Shown: positions 16,814 through 25,321 of the stretch, in pieces
Layout of the letters: each line of letters opens with the position of its first letter
Position numbering within the stretch: the stretch's first letter is position 1
Source: an uncultured Sphingobacteriaceae bacterium
GTDB taxonomy: Bacteria > Bacteroidota > Bacteroidia > Sphingobacteriales > Sphingobacteriaceae
Reading direction: 5' to 3'
Assembly (NCBI GenBank): GCA_946480915.1
Contig: CAMLLO010000007.1
Span: forward strand, 62,001 to 126,000
DNA length: 64,000 bases
Program-made: the position numbers and the translations under genes
Notes under the pieces: model-generated
Database searches by the model: none
Told to the model about the DNA's origin: nothing
The model's input: the letters and a program-made list of their open reading frames with translations, nothing else

Positions 16814-17402
16814 TGTGTAGATTAAATGATGATTAACTAGGTTTCGTTATGCTAAAGTAAGAACGGTTAATTATAAAGAAAATATTTTGACATTTTTTAA
16901 CATATCAGGACGGTGAGAGTGTTTGACACACGAAAGGGGTGGCTGAATCTATTAAAAAAAGGGAATGGCCATTGCTCTCTTTGCGAAAACGCCAGAAACT
17001 TAGTCGTTATCACAGGACCTTGGGCAGGGATCGGGTTAACAGGGAGATTTATAGATCCGGAGAAAATTCTTTTAGCTTTTGAGAAAATTTTGGTAATATC
17101 ACAGACTGATATTTGTGAGGTTCTATCTGGCGTGTTAAGATTCTTTTAGGGTGTGCAGGTAATTGAGGGTTTTATTCATCGATAGATAAGGTTGGATGCT
17201 CGAGATGGAAATGTAGCCGGTTGGACGTGTGAGGCTAAAGCGTGTATATCCGTTTATAAACGGATATACACGGGAAGTAGATAATTTGTAATAAGAAATA
17301 TGTATATGCAAAAATATGGCTTAATTGGAGGGAAAGAGGGGTTTTCTGGGATTAGAGGTGTGCAGCTATATTGGATATTTGCGCATATGCGTAAATATTG
17401 AT
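16814..17402. other. Gene-free stretch with palindromes at the edge of the cassette array
   Basis: No convincing gene is present; a 78-codon frame at 16913 looks non-coding. The stretch contains a 32-bp perfect palindrome (arms CGTGTATATCCGTTTA and TAAACGGATATACACG, 17241-17272) and a near-perfect 24-bp palindrome at 17375-17398 (ATATTTGCGCAT and ATGCGTAAATAT, one mismatched pair) that ends four bases before the first integron core. Confidence 0.65.
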
Positions 17403-17431
17403 GTTATGCACCATTTTAAGAAGACCGACCA

Positions 17432-18022
17432 ATGAAGACAATCTTACTCACTATATTTTTATTTGCAATTGTTCCTTTGACAAGTTACAGTCAGGACAAT
17501 TTTTTAGAAAAAGGTAATGCATATTTGAATTCCAAAGAATTAGACAAAGCTGAACAATCATTTAGAGACGGTATAAAAGCAGAACCAGAAAACTTGATTT
17601 ATCAATGCCAGCTCGGACTGACTTTAATTGAACAAAAAAAATATCCAGACGCAGAAACCATCTTAAATTCGGTATTGAAAGTCGACTCAAATAATGTTGG
17701 AGCGATTTGGTATAGTGGAATTGGAAATTATAAAGCAGGAAAAGATGCACAAGCAATTTCAAGATTTGAAAAAGTTCTGACCTTGGTTGACAAAAAAAGC
17801 GGACAATATTATTCTGCGAACTGGTTTATAGGAAAATCTTACTCTAAATTATTAAAAACGGAAGGACTTAGTTACGATGAAACTGACCGAATGTTTGAAT
17901 GTTTCGAAGAATATCTAAGGTTACAACCGAACGCCGAGGACTTTGCTAAGATTAAAGAATATGTAGAAAGAAAGAAACAAAGGCGACCTACCAACAATGT
18001 TAAGAAATGGGTTGACCTATAA
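17432..18022 (+). CDS. Secreted TPR protein (cassette gene)
   Basis: A 196-residue protein with signal peptide MKTILLTIFLFAIVPLTSYS and at least three tetratricopeptide units (NAYLNSKELDKAEQSFRDGI, CQLGLTLIEQKKYPDAETIL, IWYSGIGNYKAGKDAQAISR). TPR domains are protein-protein scaffolds; the partner is unknown. It begins 29 bp after a GTTATGCACC core and ends 8 bp before the matching GGTGCATAAC core, so it is a complete one-gene cassette. Confidence 0.85.
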   Translation: MKTILLTIFLFAIVPLTSYSQDNFLEKGNAYLNSKELDKAEQSFRDGIKAEPENLIYQCQLGLTLIEQKKYPDAETILNSVLKVDSNNVGAIWYSGIGNYKAGKDAQAISRFEKVLTLVDKKSGQYYSANWFIGKSYSKLLKTEGLSYDETDRMFECFEEYLRLQPNAEDFAKIKEYVERKKQRRPTNNVKKWVDL

Positions 18023-18030
18023 AGAAAAAC

Positions 18031-18167
18031 GGTGCATAACATCAGGTTTGCATTATGCCCGGGCGACGTGGTTCTTGCTCTGTTCTACTTTATAATAACT
18101 TAAGTGCCCGGGCGACAGTGAGGTGCTGTCTATTCGGGCACAACGCAAACCTGTAACCGTTGTGTGC
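18031..18167 (+). other. attC site A
   Basis: Left core GGTGCATAAC (18031-18040), right core GTTGTGTGC (18159-18167). The inner arms CAGGTTTGC/GCAAACCTG and TGCCCG/CGGGCA pair with a bulge between them, as in bottom-strand attC folding. The left core is the reverse complement of the cassette start at 17403 over 10 of 10 bases. Confidence 0.85.
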
Positions 18168-18204
18168 AACTTTGACAAGTCACCCGAACAGATAACAAAA
18201 AAAC

Positions 18205-18996
18205 ATGGGATTATTTAACTTCTTTAAAAAGAAAGAACAACAAGAAGAATCAAGAAAAGGAAATCTTCTTCTTGCAATGCCAATGTTCAACAATGGTGAA
18301 ACCTTTGAACTAAATAAAGTTACCGACTATTTAAAAAATAATTGGAATTCTTCTATTTCTGATATAGAGGGCGAAAGTGAGACAGTCACATTTTCAATTC
18401 AAGGAGAAACTGTTGCACTTGCGACAATACCTGTTCAGATTCCTTGGGGCGACATTGAAGGTACAGCTCAATATTCATATAATTGGACGACTGCAAAGAA
18501 AGATTTGGAAAATCATGATTCACACATTATTGTAACAGTAATGTCGAGTAAAAATAGTGAATTTGAACGTTTCAAAATCTTCACAAAAGTTTTGTCTTCT
18601 ATAGTAGCGACCACAAGTTGTTTAGGAGTTTATCAAGGTTCTCAATCTTTACTTATTCCAAGACAACAATATCTTGACAATGCAGAAGGATTGAAAACGG
18701 ACCAAATTCCACTTAATCTTTGGGTTTACGTCGGACTGCGAAAAGGAGAAAATGGGAATAGTGCTTACAGTTATGGTCTAACGGCATTTGAGAAACTTGA
18801 AATGGAATTCATCAACGCTAAACTTGATTTGGAAGAAATGCACAGTTTTTTAAGCAATATTTGTGCTTATGTAAATAGCAGTAACGTTACTTTTAAAAGC
18901 GGTGAAACATTAGGTTACACAGCAGAACAGAAAATAAAAATTACTAAGTCAAAAGGACAATTTGTAGAGGGACAAACGTTGAAACTTGAATTGTAG
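18205..18996 (+). CDS. DUF4261 domain protein (cassette gene)
   Basis: A 263-residue cytosolic protein. The segments LLLAMPMFNNGETFELNKVT, ATIPVQIPWGDIEGTAQYSY, DSHIIVTVMSS and NLWVYVGLRKG match the DUF4261 family, which is found near polymorphic toxins and secretion loci in some bacteria but has no proven activity. It is the only gene in a cassette bounded by cores at 18159 and 19009 that match over 10 bases. Confidence 0.85.
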   Translation: MGLFNFFKKKEQQEESRKGNLLLAMPMFNNGETFELNKVTDYLKNNWNSSISDIEGESETVTFSIQGETVALATIPVQIPWGDIEGTAQYSYNWTTAKKDLENHDSHIIVTVMSSKNSEFERFKIFTKVLSSIVATTSCLGVYQGSQSLLIPRQQYLDNAEGLKTDQIPLNLWVYVGLRKGENGNSAYSYGLTAFEKLEMEFINAKLDLEEMHSFLSNICAYVNSSNVTFKSGETLGYTAEQKIKITKSKGQFVEGQTLKLEL

Positions 18997-19008
18997 AAAA
19001 AGAAAAGC

Positions 19009-19165
19009 TGCACACAACAGTATGTTTAAATTATGCCCGGTGACGGGGTTCTCGAAATTTTCTACTCTTTAATTACATTAGTGCGGCTAGGCACGGAAGT
19101 GCTATTAAGCGGGCAACGGAAGTGCTTTTAAGCGGGCACAATATAAACACTTAACGTTAGTCAGA
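19009..19165 (+). other. attC site B
   Basis: Left core TGCACACAAC (19009-19018), exactly complementary to the cassette start at 18159. Right core GTTAGTCAG (19156-19164). Inner arms TGCCCG/CGGGCA and GTTTA/TAAAC pair. The central part includes the TTACATTAGTGC motif that recurs in most sites of this array, and an internal duplication (two GGAAGTGCT.TTAAGCGGG units). Confidence 0.8.
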
Positions 19166-19172
19166 ATTTTCA

Positions 19173-19784
19173 ATGGACGACAAAGGACTACTAATTTACA
19201 TTTGGGGCACTAAAGCAAATCGTGTCATTATCATAGTGCTAGTCATGATTATTCTGACAGCACTTCTGACCAAATTTTTAATTTGGAACGATTTGACTCT
19301 AGTTCCATTCATATTTTTCGGGATTGTCATTCCTTTGCAACTCATTTTTATTAACTCAATACCGTATAAATTTTATAAGGAATGGGTAAAAATTCAAAAG
19401 GACTATTCGGACAAATTAATATTAAGAAAGGGCACTAAAGTTTATATAAAACATTTCTGGCCGTGGACTGAGATGACTAAAATAAAAAACATGGGACGTG
19501 CTCTTGACATGTCCTATTATGACTTTGATCAAGCCGACATTCTTGAATCTAAGGACTTAATTGTAGTTCGTGGTTACAGTGAGAATTTTTTCCTTGGATT
19601 ATTCAAACCAAAGACAAGATCGTTTGTAATAGCTCCGGCAGACACCAAAGTAAAGGACTATAATCTTTATCAGGTAAACTTGACTTCTGTAAATGAAACG
19701 GACGACTTTAAAGAATTTACCTTTATTGACAATGTAATTGGAGTGGAGAATCCGATTACAATCAAAATATATAAGGACAAATGA
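19173..19784 (+). CDS. Hypothetical membrane protein (cassette gene)
   Basis: A 203-residue protein with two membrane segments near the N terminus (IIIVLVMIILTALLTKFLIW and LVPFIFFGIVIPLQLIFIN) and a soluble C-terminal domain rich in beta strands. I do not recognise the family. The cassette starts with GTTAGTCAG at 19156 but its own left core at 19791 matches only over GTTAG, so this cassette may be a recombinant or its core has drifted. Confidence 0.65.
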   Translation: MDDKGLLIYIWGTKANRVIIIVLVMIILTALLTKFLIWNDLTLVPFIFFGIVIPLQLIFINSIPYKFYKEWVKIQKDYSDKLILRKGTKVYIKHFWPWTEMTKIKNMGRALDMSYYDFDQADILESKDLIVVRGYSENFFLGLFKPKTRSFVIAPADTKVKDYNLYQVNLTSVNETDDFKEFTFIDNVIGVENPITIKIYKDK

Positions 19785-19788
19785 AAAC

Positions 19789-19924
19789 AGCCGCTAACAA
19801 AGTTCATAATCAATGGCGGGGTTCAGTGTAAATTTGTAGTTTAGTTTTTCAAAATACGTTGGTGTCGTGGGACAGTGACGCGCTTCGAATTCCCGCCACT
19901 GCTTATGCACAAACGTTATAAGAA
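19789..19924 (+). other. attC site C
   Basis: Left core CCGCTAAC (19791-19798), right core GTTATAAGAA (19915-19924). Inner arms around ATGGCGGG and CCCGCCA pair. Unlike sites A and B it has the GGCGGGGTTCAGTG type of left arm, so at least two attC subfamilies are mixed in the array. Confidence 0.7.
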
Positions 19925-19929
19925 CCTTC

Positions 19930-20433
19930 ATGATCCAGCTACAAGACTTTGAAGAAAACGACTTTAACCGACTTATTACTTGGGTCAAAAATGAGGAAGA
20001 AATGATTCAGTTTGCCGGACCTTTATTTACTTATCCATTGACCCGAGAGCAGTTATTAAAGTATGCTAGTGACTCTACAAGGCAAATTTTCAAAGTTCGA
20101 CTAACATCAACAGGAGAGATCATCGGGCATAGCGAACTTAATTTTCAAAATGAGATTCCACGACTTTCAAGAATATTAATAGGCGATAGTTCTTTCCGAA
20201 ATAAGGGTATAGGCAAAGCGATAGTTAGAAGTCTACTAAATCGTGTATTTACAACTACTGACTTTGAAAATGTTGACCTAAGCGTTTTTGACTGGAATCA
20301 TAGCGCAATTGCTAGTTACGAAAGTGTAGGTTTTAAAATTAGACATGGTTTAGAAACCTCCATGAGATTTAAAGAGGAAATCTGGACTGCTTATAACATG
20401 ATGATAAATAAACAAACGTATTACGGTGTATAA
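19930..20433 (+). CDS. GNAT N-acetyltransferase (cassette gene)
   Basis: A 167-residue acetyltransferase starting MIQLQDFEENDFNRLITWVK. The segment LSRILIGDSSFRNKGIGKAI carries the R/Q-x-x-G-x-G/A acetyl-CoA signature and NHSAIASYESVGFKIR is the usual C-terminal motif. The substrate is unknown. Its stop codon lies inside the left core of attC site D, a feature seen in several cassettes here. Confidence 0.88.
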   Translation: MIQLQDFEENDFNRLITWVKNEEEMIQFAGPLFTYPLTREQLLKYASDSTRQIFKVRLTSTGEIIGHSELNFQNEIPRLSRILIGDSSFRNKGIGKAIVRSLLNRVFTTTDFENVDLSVFDWNHSAIASYESVGFKIRHGLETSMRFKEEIWTAYNMMINKQTYYGV

Positions 20434-20563
20434 CATCAGCTCTGTTGCTATTTCTGGTTTCGGTGGTGTATGCTCTTTCGCTGCTTTCTATTACATTGGT
20501 GTAGTCTTGAAAGTGCCGTGCAACTAATGCCGCAGCAGCAACAAGCCGAAAATCGTTACCTGT
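20425..20563 (+). other. attC site D
   Basis: Left core GGTGTATAAC (20425-20434) matches the cassette start GTTATA at 19915 over six bases. Right core GTTACCTG (20555-20562). Inner arms CTGTTGCT and AGCAACAAG pair. The central TCTATTACATTGGTGTAG resembles the other sites. Confidence 0.75.
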
Positions 20564-20591
20564 AATTTTAAAAAAACCGACACGCCATTCA

Positions 20592-20937
20592 ATGACAATA
20601 TCAAAACTAGTACGAATCACTGGTTCAATTATTCTCATTTGTTTCCTGACTTTACTGATTTGGTTTAATCTACCTTTCACCATACTATATCGGACGGAAA
20701 TAAAAGCCAGTAATGAATTCAAAGAAAATATTGAGGCTTTTAAGAAAAGGAATGGGACAATCCCTAGCGAAATCAATGGGACATTTGGAGAAGTTGAACG
20801 CTTTGAAGCCTTACAGCCGAATCTTACCCAGAATTTAAACAAATAGACAAAGACAATTTTACTTTGACTTACATTGAAGGCTTCGATTGACCGTATTTGA
20901 CCTATGACTCACGACAGAATAAATGGGAGAAGAAATA
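20592..20937 (+). pseudogene. Frameshifted membrane-anchored cassette gene
   Basis: The first frame runs 20592-20846 with an N-terminal anchor (LVRITGSIILICFLTLLIWF). It then loses register: in the next frame the sequence continues ESYPEFKQIDKDNFTLTYIE, GFD, TGA, PYLTYDSRQNKWEKK to TAA at about 20937. So there is one frameshift near 20800-20830 and one in-frame TGA at about 20888 where a Trp codon is likely. The family is not recognised. Confidence 0.65.
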
Positions 20938-20944
20938 AAAACAA

Positions 20945-21074
20945 CAAGTAACACGAGGTTTAAATTGTGCCCGGGTAAGGTGGTTCTTGTTCTGTTTTTT
21001 ATTTACATTAGTAGTCGGGCGACAAAGATGTGCTTTTTATTCGGGCACAATATAAACATGTAATCGTTAGCGGT
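20945..21074 (+). other. attC site E
   Basis: Left core CAAGTAAC (20945-20952) matches the cassette start GTTACCTG at 20555 over 7 of 8 bases. Right core GTTAGCGG (21066-21073). It has the TGCCCGGG / CGGGCA inner arms of sites A, B and I and the central TTTACATTAGT. Confidence 0.8.
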
Positions 21075-21121
21075 CAGGCTATTACGACAATGCGAACTTC
21101 AAACATTGTGCAAAAAACAGA

Positions 21122-22888
21122 ATGACGACATTAAAGACATTAACTGAAAAACATAATCTGATAAGTGAGACCAAGTTTCAGTTAAAGTCCTTTCTATTAA
21201 TCGTTAGGCGACAACTTCAAAACACTTTTGCAGACACAAAAAAGTTCGCAGACAAAGGACAACTAAAATCACAACCAATCATTTCTGTTTCCGAAAGCAA
21301 TCTTTGGAACATTGACGACAATGGACAGAACTGGATTTTAACCGCTGGTAAAGTTCAAAACTTGCGGTTAGCAGCAAAACGGCTTAACGGAATTGAAGTT
21401 GAAGCAAACAAACCTTTCAGTTTTTGGAAACATTTAGGAAATCCGAACATTGGACAAGGTTACGTAATCGGCAGAGAAATTCGGGAAGGCTGTATAGTGC
21501 CGACGATTGCAGGCGGACTTTGCCAACTTTCAAACGCTTTATATGATGCAGCATTAAAGGCCAACTTTGAAATCATTGAACGACATCGACACACAAAAGT
21601 GATTAAAGGTTCGCTAGCCGAGCAAGACCGAGATGCAACTGTAAAATGGAATTATGTTGACTTGCGTTTTAAATCAAACCACTCTTTCAGAATTGAAATT
21701 GACATTACCACAGACAAACTAATTTTAAAGTTTCGTAGCATAGAAAAAAGCAGTTCAACAGTTGACAGTAATTCAAAAGTATTTCTTCAATCCTCAAAAC
21801 TAAATGACTGCTACTCTTGTGGCAACTTTGAATGTTTCAAACATCCCGACAGGAATTCAATCAAACAAGAAAGAGCGATTACAACTTTCATTCTTGACGA
21901 CAAATGGAGTGAGTATGACAACTACGTAAAAACAATTTCATCCGACACGGATTTTTTTATCGTTCCGCTTTTCAAAAACAAATTCATTAAAACAAATCGT
22001 TACGACTGGACAATTAGAAATTCAAAAAATGTAAAAGTAACTTCGTTTGTTGCAATGCAAAGAGCATTGCAACTCCGCCTTGCTTCTAAAACTCAAAATA
22101 ATATTTTTTCATTGTTGCTTCGCCTCGACAAAAAAGTTGCGAAGGCAGCCGCAGGCCTTATCCCGATTGAAAGTACCCATCTTGTAATCTCACAAAACTT
22201 GCTACCATTTCTCTTGGAGCAAGGTGTTTTAGGCGGTCGGACATTTGATGTTTTGATGAGCCGTTTGCCAATTGAAAAACTACACCAACGGTTAGACATT
22301 GCTCACAAGCAATTTCCTGAAAGCAAAACGCTTAATGACTTTAGGGCATCACAATCATTGATTGATTTAGAAAATACTGCATTAACAAAAGCACGGCAAA
22401 TCATTACACCACACAAAGAAATTGCGGACATCTTCAACAACAAATCAATAAAGTTAGATTGGAGTTTGCCAGCTTTAACTAAGACGCAAACAACAGGCGA
22501 CAAAATTCTTTTTCCTGCATCTGCAGTAGGACGGAAAGGTGCTTACGAAATAAAGCGACTTGCTAAAGAATTAAATCTTTCGGTTGTGATAACAGGACAA
22601 GCAGCGGAAGACAAAAACTTTTGGGAAGGAGTAACAACAGAGTTTGCGGGCAATAATCCGTTTGATAATGCTCGTTTGGTTGTTTATCCAACTTATGTAG
22701 AACATCAACCACGACTTTTATTGAAAGCACTTGCGACAGGTATTCCAATTATTACAACAACCGCTTGCGGACTTTCACCGACAGACAACTTGACCATAAT
22801 TCCAATTGGCGACTATGAAAGTTTAAAACAAACAGTAAAGCAATGGACAGATAAAAAGCCCGAACCGCTAACAGCACATTTGCAATAG
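21122..22888 (+). CDS. VanW-domain / glycosyltransferase fusion protein (cassette gene)
   Basis: A 588-residue protein, very long for a cassette. Residues about 80-205 are a VanW domain (LNGIEVEANKPFSFWKHLGN, GCIVPTIAGGLCQLSNALYD, IERHRHTKVIKGS). After a linker with a CYSCGNFEC motif, the C-terminal half looks like a GT-B glycosyltransferase: ILFPASAVGRKGAYEIKRLA at about 460-480 and YPTYVEHQPRLLLKALATGI at about 520-540. VanW proteins occur with glycopeptide resistance and envelope genes but lack a known activity. Cores at 21066 and 22865 match over 8 bases, and the stop lies inside attC site F. Confidence 0.8.
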   Translation: MTTLKTLTEKHNLISETKFQLKSFLLIVRRQLQNTFADTKKFADKGQLKSQPIISVSESNLWNIDDNGQNWILTAGKVQNLRLAAKRLNGIEVEANKPFSFWKHLGNPNIGQGYVIGREIREGCIVPTIAGGLCQLSNALYDAALKANFEIIERHRHTKVIKGSLAEQDRDATVKWNYVDLRFKSNHSFRIEIDITTDKLILKFRSIEKSSSTVDSNSKVFLQSSKLNDCYSCGNFECFKHPDRNSIKQERAITTFILDDKWSEYDNYVKTISSDTDFFIVPLFKNKFIKTNRYDWTIRNSKNVKVTSFVAMQRALQLRLASKTQNNIFSLLLRLDKKVAKAAAGLIPIESTHLVISQNLLPFLLEQGVLGGRTFDVLMSRLPIEKLHQRLDIAHKQFPESKTLNDFRASQSLIDLENTALTKARQIITPHKEIADIFNNKSIKLDWSLPALTKTQTTGDKILFPASAVGRKGAYEIKRLAKELNLSVVITGQAAEDKNFWEGVTTEFAGNNPFDNARLVVYPTYVEHQPRLLLKALATGIPIITTTACGLSPTDNLTIIPIGDYESLKQTVKQWTDKKPEPLTAHLQ

Positions 22889-22997
22889 GCGGGGTTTCGT
22901 GCTCCGCAGACAGTTTTGTGGTTGCAGAACGCTCAGTTCTCAGAATGCATATTACTGAAAAGCCCGCCCATCGCGAATCTGCAAAAATGTTAGTGGC
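22865..22997 (+). other. attC site F
   Basis: Left core CCGCTAAC (22865-22872), the exact complement of GTTAGCGG at 21066. Right core GTTAGTGGC (22989-22997). Inner arms GCAATAGGCGGG and CCCGCCCATCGCG pair partly. It encodes the last codons and stop of the VanW fusion gene. Confidence 0.8.
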
Positions 22998-23000
22998 CAT

Positions 23001-23095
23001 TCTCCAGACCAGAAATTCCGATTAATTTCCGGAGCTAACGTTTGTAGGATGAAAAAAACACATTGAAAATCAGCAAGTTATTTAACGTTAGTCAG
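23001..23095 (+). other. Collapsed attC remnant F'
   Basis: After a shared segment TCTCCAGACCAGAAATTCCG (also at 30048), a short site runs from GGAGCTAAC (23031) to GTTAGTCAG (23087-23095). Its right core and the next bases are identical to those of site B (TTAACGTTAGTCAGAATT). With no gene between site F and this one, it is best read as a deleted cassette. Confidence 0.55.
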
Positions 23096-23114
23096 AATTA
23101 AACAGACAGAAATT

Positions 23115-23536
23115 ATGCGACAAAAACTGAATTTAATAACGCTTGGCGTTGACGACTTTGAAAAATCGTTAGCCTTTTACGAAAAAGGACTTGGTTGGAA
23201 AAAGTCCAACAAAAGTATGGACGGTTTAGCCTTATTTGACCTAGGCGGAATTATTTTGGCTTTACATCCACGACACGAACTTGCGGACGATACGACATTG
23301 GCATACCAACCGACAACATTTTCGGGGCTGACAGTTTCGCACAACACAAAATCGGAAAAAGAAGTTGACGAAATTTTAGAAAAGGTTGCAAAGCTTGGTG
23401 CGACAATCGTAAGACCTGGACAGAAAGTTTATTGGGCGGTTACAGCGGTTACTTCAAAGACTTGGACGGACATTTGTTTGAAGTTGCTTACAATCCGTTT
23501 TGGGAACTTAACGAAAACGACAACGTCAAACTGTAA
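23115..23536 (+). pseudogene. VOC family gene with one-base frameshift (cassette gene)
   Basis: The gene starts MRQKLNLITLGVDDFEKSLA and reads as a glyoxalase-like VOC protein through VRPGQKVYW. There one G appears to be missing at about 23434-23437; in the neighbouring frame the sequence resumes GGYSGYFKDLDGHLFEVAYN, PFWELNENDNVKL and stops at TAA 23534. The uncorrected frame runs to 23639 with unrelated residues. It is a pseudogene unless the base is a sequencing error. Confidence 0.8.
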
Positions 23537-23656
23537 TGACAGCAACGCAGGTAATAAAAGCATTGACAATAGTTCCAGGTGTTGCCGACCAAGGTACTTA
23601 GATCACGCTTTTCGGACAGGATCTAACTCAGTATTTTAAAATACATAATATCAAAC

Positions 23657-24250
23657 ATGATAAATACGATCAAACTCAAACTATTGTTCAGCTTTCTTTT
23701 AACGCTATCTTTTTTAGTGGTTAATGCTCAGGTATCTAACCCCGCCGAACAAGTATTTAAAGAACAGCTAAGATTTTTGCAGAATGTAAATGCCCCTAAC
23801 TTTTCGTTACAAGACACGTCCGGAAAGACGGTTCAGTTAGAGTCATTCAGAAGCCAAATTGTAGTTTTAGACTTCTGGTTTACGAATTGCGCTCCATGTA
23901 TTGGCAACATCCCTTATTTTGAACTGACAAAGAGTTTTTACACCGACTCTAGTAACATTGTTTTTGTTAGCATTTGTATTGATAACATTGAGCGTAAAGA
24001 CCATTGGAAATCGCTTATAAAGAAACATAATATAACAGGAATAAACCTCTTTTTGCCTAAGAATAGAAAACAGACGGAAAATAATGAATTTTACAAAGAT
24101 ACAATAAGTAGCTTTCCTACATATTTGCTGATTTCTAAGAAGGGGCAAATACTTGGAAATTTTGGTAATATAGACTCCACACTTCCTCTTCTTTCGATTC
24201 ACAGAGCATTGAGGGAAAAACCACAGAAGATTCTTTCGATATTTTTCTAA
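23657..24250 (+). CDS. Secreted thioredoxin-like (TlpA/redoxin) protein
   Basis: A 197-residue exported redox protein. Signal peptide LLFSFLLTLSFLVVNAQ is followed by a TlpA fold with FSLQDTSGKTVQLESFRSQI, then DFWFTNCAPC with the C78-A-P-C81 active site, and FPTYLLISKKGQI with the cis-proline. It is similar in plan to the lipoprotein at 10024. It lies inside the cassette region, but the core that should precede it is degraded (around 23545-23600), so its cassette limits are unclear. Confidence 0.85.
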   Translation: MINTIKLKLLFSFLLTLSFLVVNAQVSNPAEQVFKEQLRFLQNVNAPNFSLQDTSGKTVQLESFRSQIVVLDFWFTNCAPCIGNIPYFELTKSFYTDSSNIVFVSICIDNIERKDHWKSLIKKHNITGINLFLPKNRKQTENNEFYKDTISSFPTYLLISKKGQILGNFGNIDSTLPLLSIHRALREKPQKILSIFF

Positions 24251-24252
24251 CG

Positions 24253-24345
24253 ATGAAAGATAAATGGTATGATGATTATGGAAGTAAAATAGCGATATTT
24301 AAAAAAGAGCTGAATGATTTGGATAAGAAAATGAAAGGCTTATAA
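24253..24345 (+). CDS. Possible 30-residue peptide
   Basis: A short frame MKDKWYDDYGSKIAIFKKEL then NDLDKKMKGL ends exactly inside the left core of attC site G. It is charged and helical. It could be a tiny cassette gene or the broken end of a larger gene. There is no homologue I recognise. Confidence 0.25.
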   Translation: MKDKWYDDYGSKIAIFKKELNDLDKKMKGL

Positions 24346-24607
24346 CGTCGGTTCTGTTGCTGTCTCTTTTAGAATACGTTATTCAGCACTCTCTATTGCA
24401 TCAGTGCAGACTTAACCCGAAGTGTTTGGAGAAAAGAAACCCAGCCAGTAACCTCGGCCCGCACGTCACCCGACATAACTTTTAGCCGATGTTGCTGGCT
24501 GAGTGACGTGCGGGCTCCAAGTTTCTGCTTTTTATTTACTTTAGTGCTGGTAACGGCGGAGGTGGTCTTTAATCCGGCACAACTTCTAGCCTTAAGCGTT
24601 ATACGGC
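24337..24607 (+). other. attC site G, composite (271 bp)
   Basis: Left core GGCTTATAAC (24337-24346), right core GTTATACGGC (24598-24607). It is about twice the usual length because a second attC-like structure is inserted: CAGCCAG (24442-24448) and GCCCGCACGTCAC (24457-24469) pair with CTGGCTG (about 24495-24501) and GTGACGTGCGGGC (24503-24515). Confidence 0.7.
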
Positions 24608-24628
24608 ATTTCAAAAACCTTCTACGTT

Positions 24629-25033
24629 TTGATACGACTGTTTAATTATCACTATTCAAGAGTTTACTCTTATTTTTCAAAAGGAGATGCTGCGCCAGTA
24701 TTCTCGACATTTGCATTTATTTTAGTTTTCGGTTTTTTTAATATATTGACCTTAGTCGACATAATAGTAAGTGTGGGTGCGGGAGTGAAAATCACTATGC
24801 CAACTTTTGAAGGATTTAAACGCATTTATCTGATGCTAGTCATCCTAGCCATTTATAGTGTATTTCACTATATATTTGTTTCTAAGAAAAAGCATATTAA
24901 TATTTTGAAAGAAGCTCAAGGGGAAACTTCTAAACAATTTATTGTTAGATATTATGTACTACTGTATGTTGTTAGCACAATAGCTTTTTTTGTACTTTCA
25001 CTCTGGTTAAGACAAGTTATTAGAGGATTTTAA
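24629..25033 (+). CDS. Hypothetical membrane protein (cassette gene)
   Basis: A 134-residue protein with three likely membrane helices (VFSTFAFILVFGFFNILTLV, IYLMLVILAIYSVFHYIFVS and YYVLLYVVSTIAFFVLSLWL). No family is recognised. Its cassette cores at 24598 and 25163 are complementary over 10 of 10 bases. A 130-bp non-coding tail separates the stop codon from attC site H. Confidence 0.7.
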   Translation: MIRLFNYHYSRVYSYFSKGDAAPVFSTFAFILVFGFFNILTLVDIIVSVGAGVKITMPTFEGFKRIYLMLVILAIYSVFHYIFVSKKKHINILKEAQGETSKQFIVRYYVLLYVVSTIAFFVLSLWLRQVIRGF

Positions 25034-25162
25034 ATTGACTATTAAAGCAACCAAGGATATTATTTGAAAAAAATAAATGACAAAAGGGCTTATAATAAAA
25101 GAGAAACATAGACCATAAACCTGTAAAGCCACTACCATCTTAGCAACTGACTCGAGAAAAAC

Positions 25163-25298
25163 GCCGTATAACATTGGTTTGCAAAAATGGCGGGCGACGT
25201 TTTTCTCTGAAATTTCCTACATTTAACCAAGGTTTGGTGCCGGACGACAATGAAGTGCTTTCTATCCACCATTTTCTCAAAGCCTAACCGTTATCGGC
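25163..25298 (+). other. attC site H
   Basis: Left core GCCGTATAAC (25163-25172) is the exact complement of GTTATACGGC at 24598. Right core GTTATCGGC (25290-25298). Inner arms AAAATGGCGG and CCACCATTTT pair. Confidence 0.85.
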
Positions 25299-25321
25299 AA
25301 CCCTAGGTAACACCCTGCAAA

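Noticed and set aside
16913..17149. 78-codon frame
   Set aside because: No start signal, no recognisable protein features, and it lies in a gene-free repeat-rich stretch.
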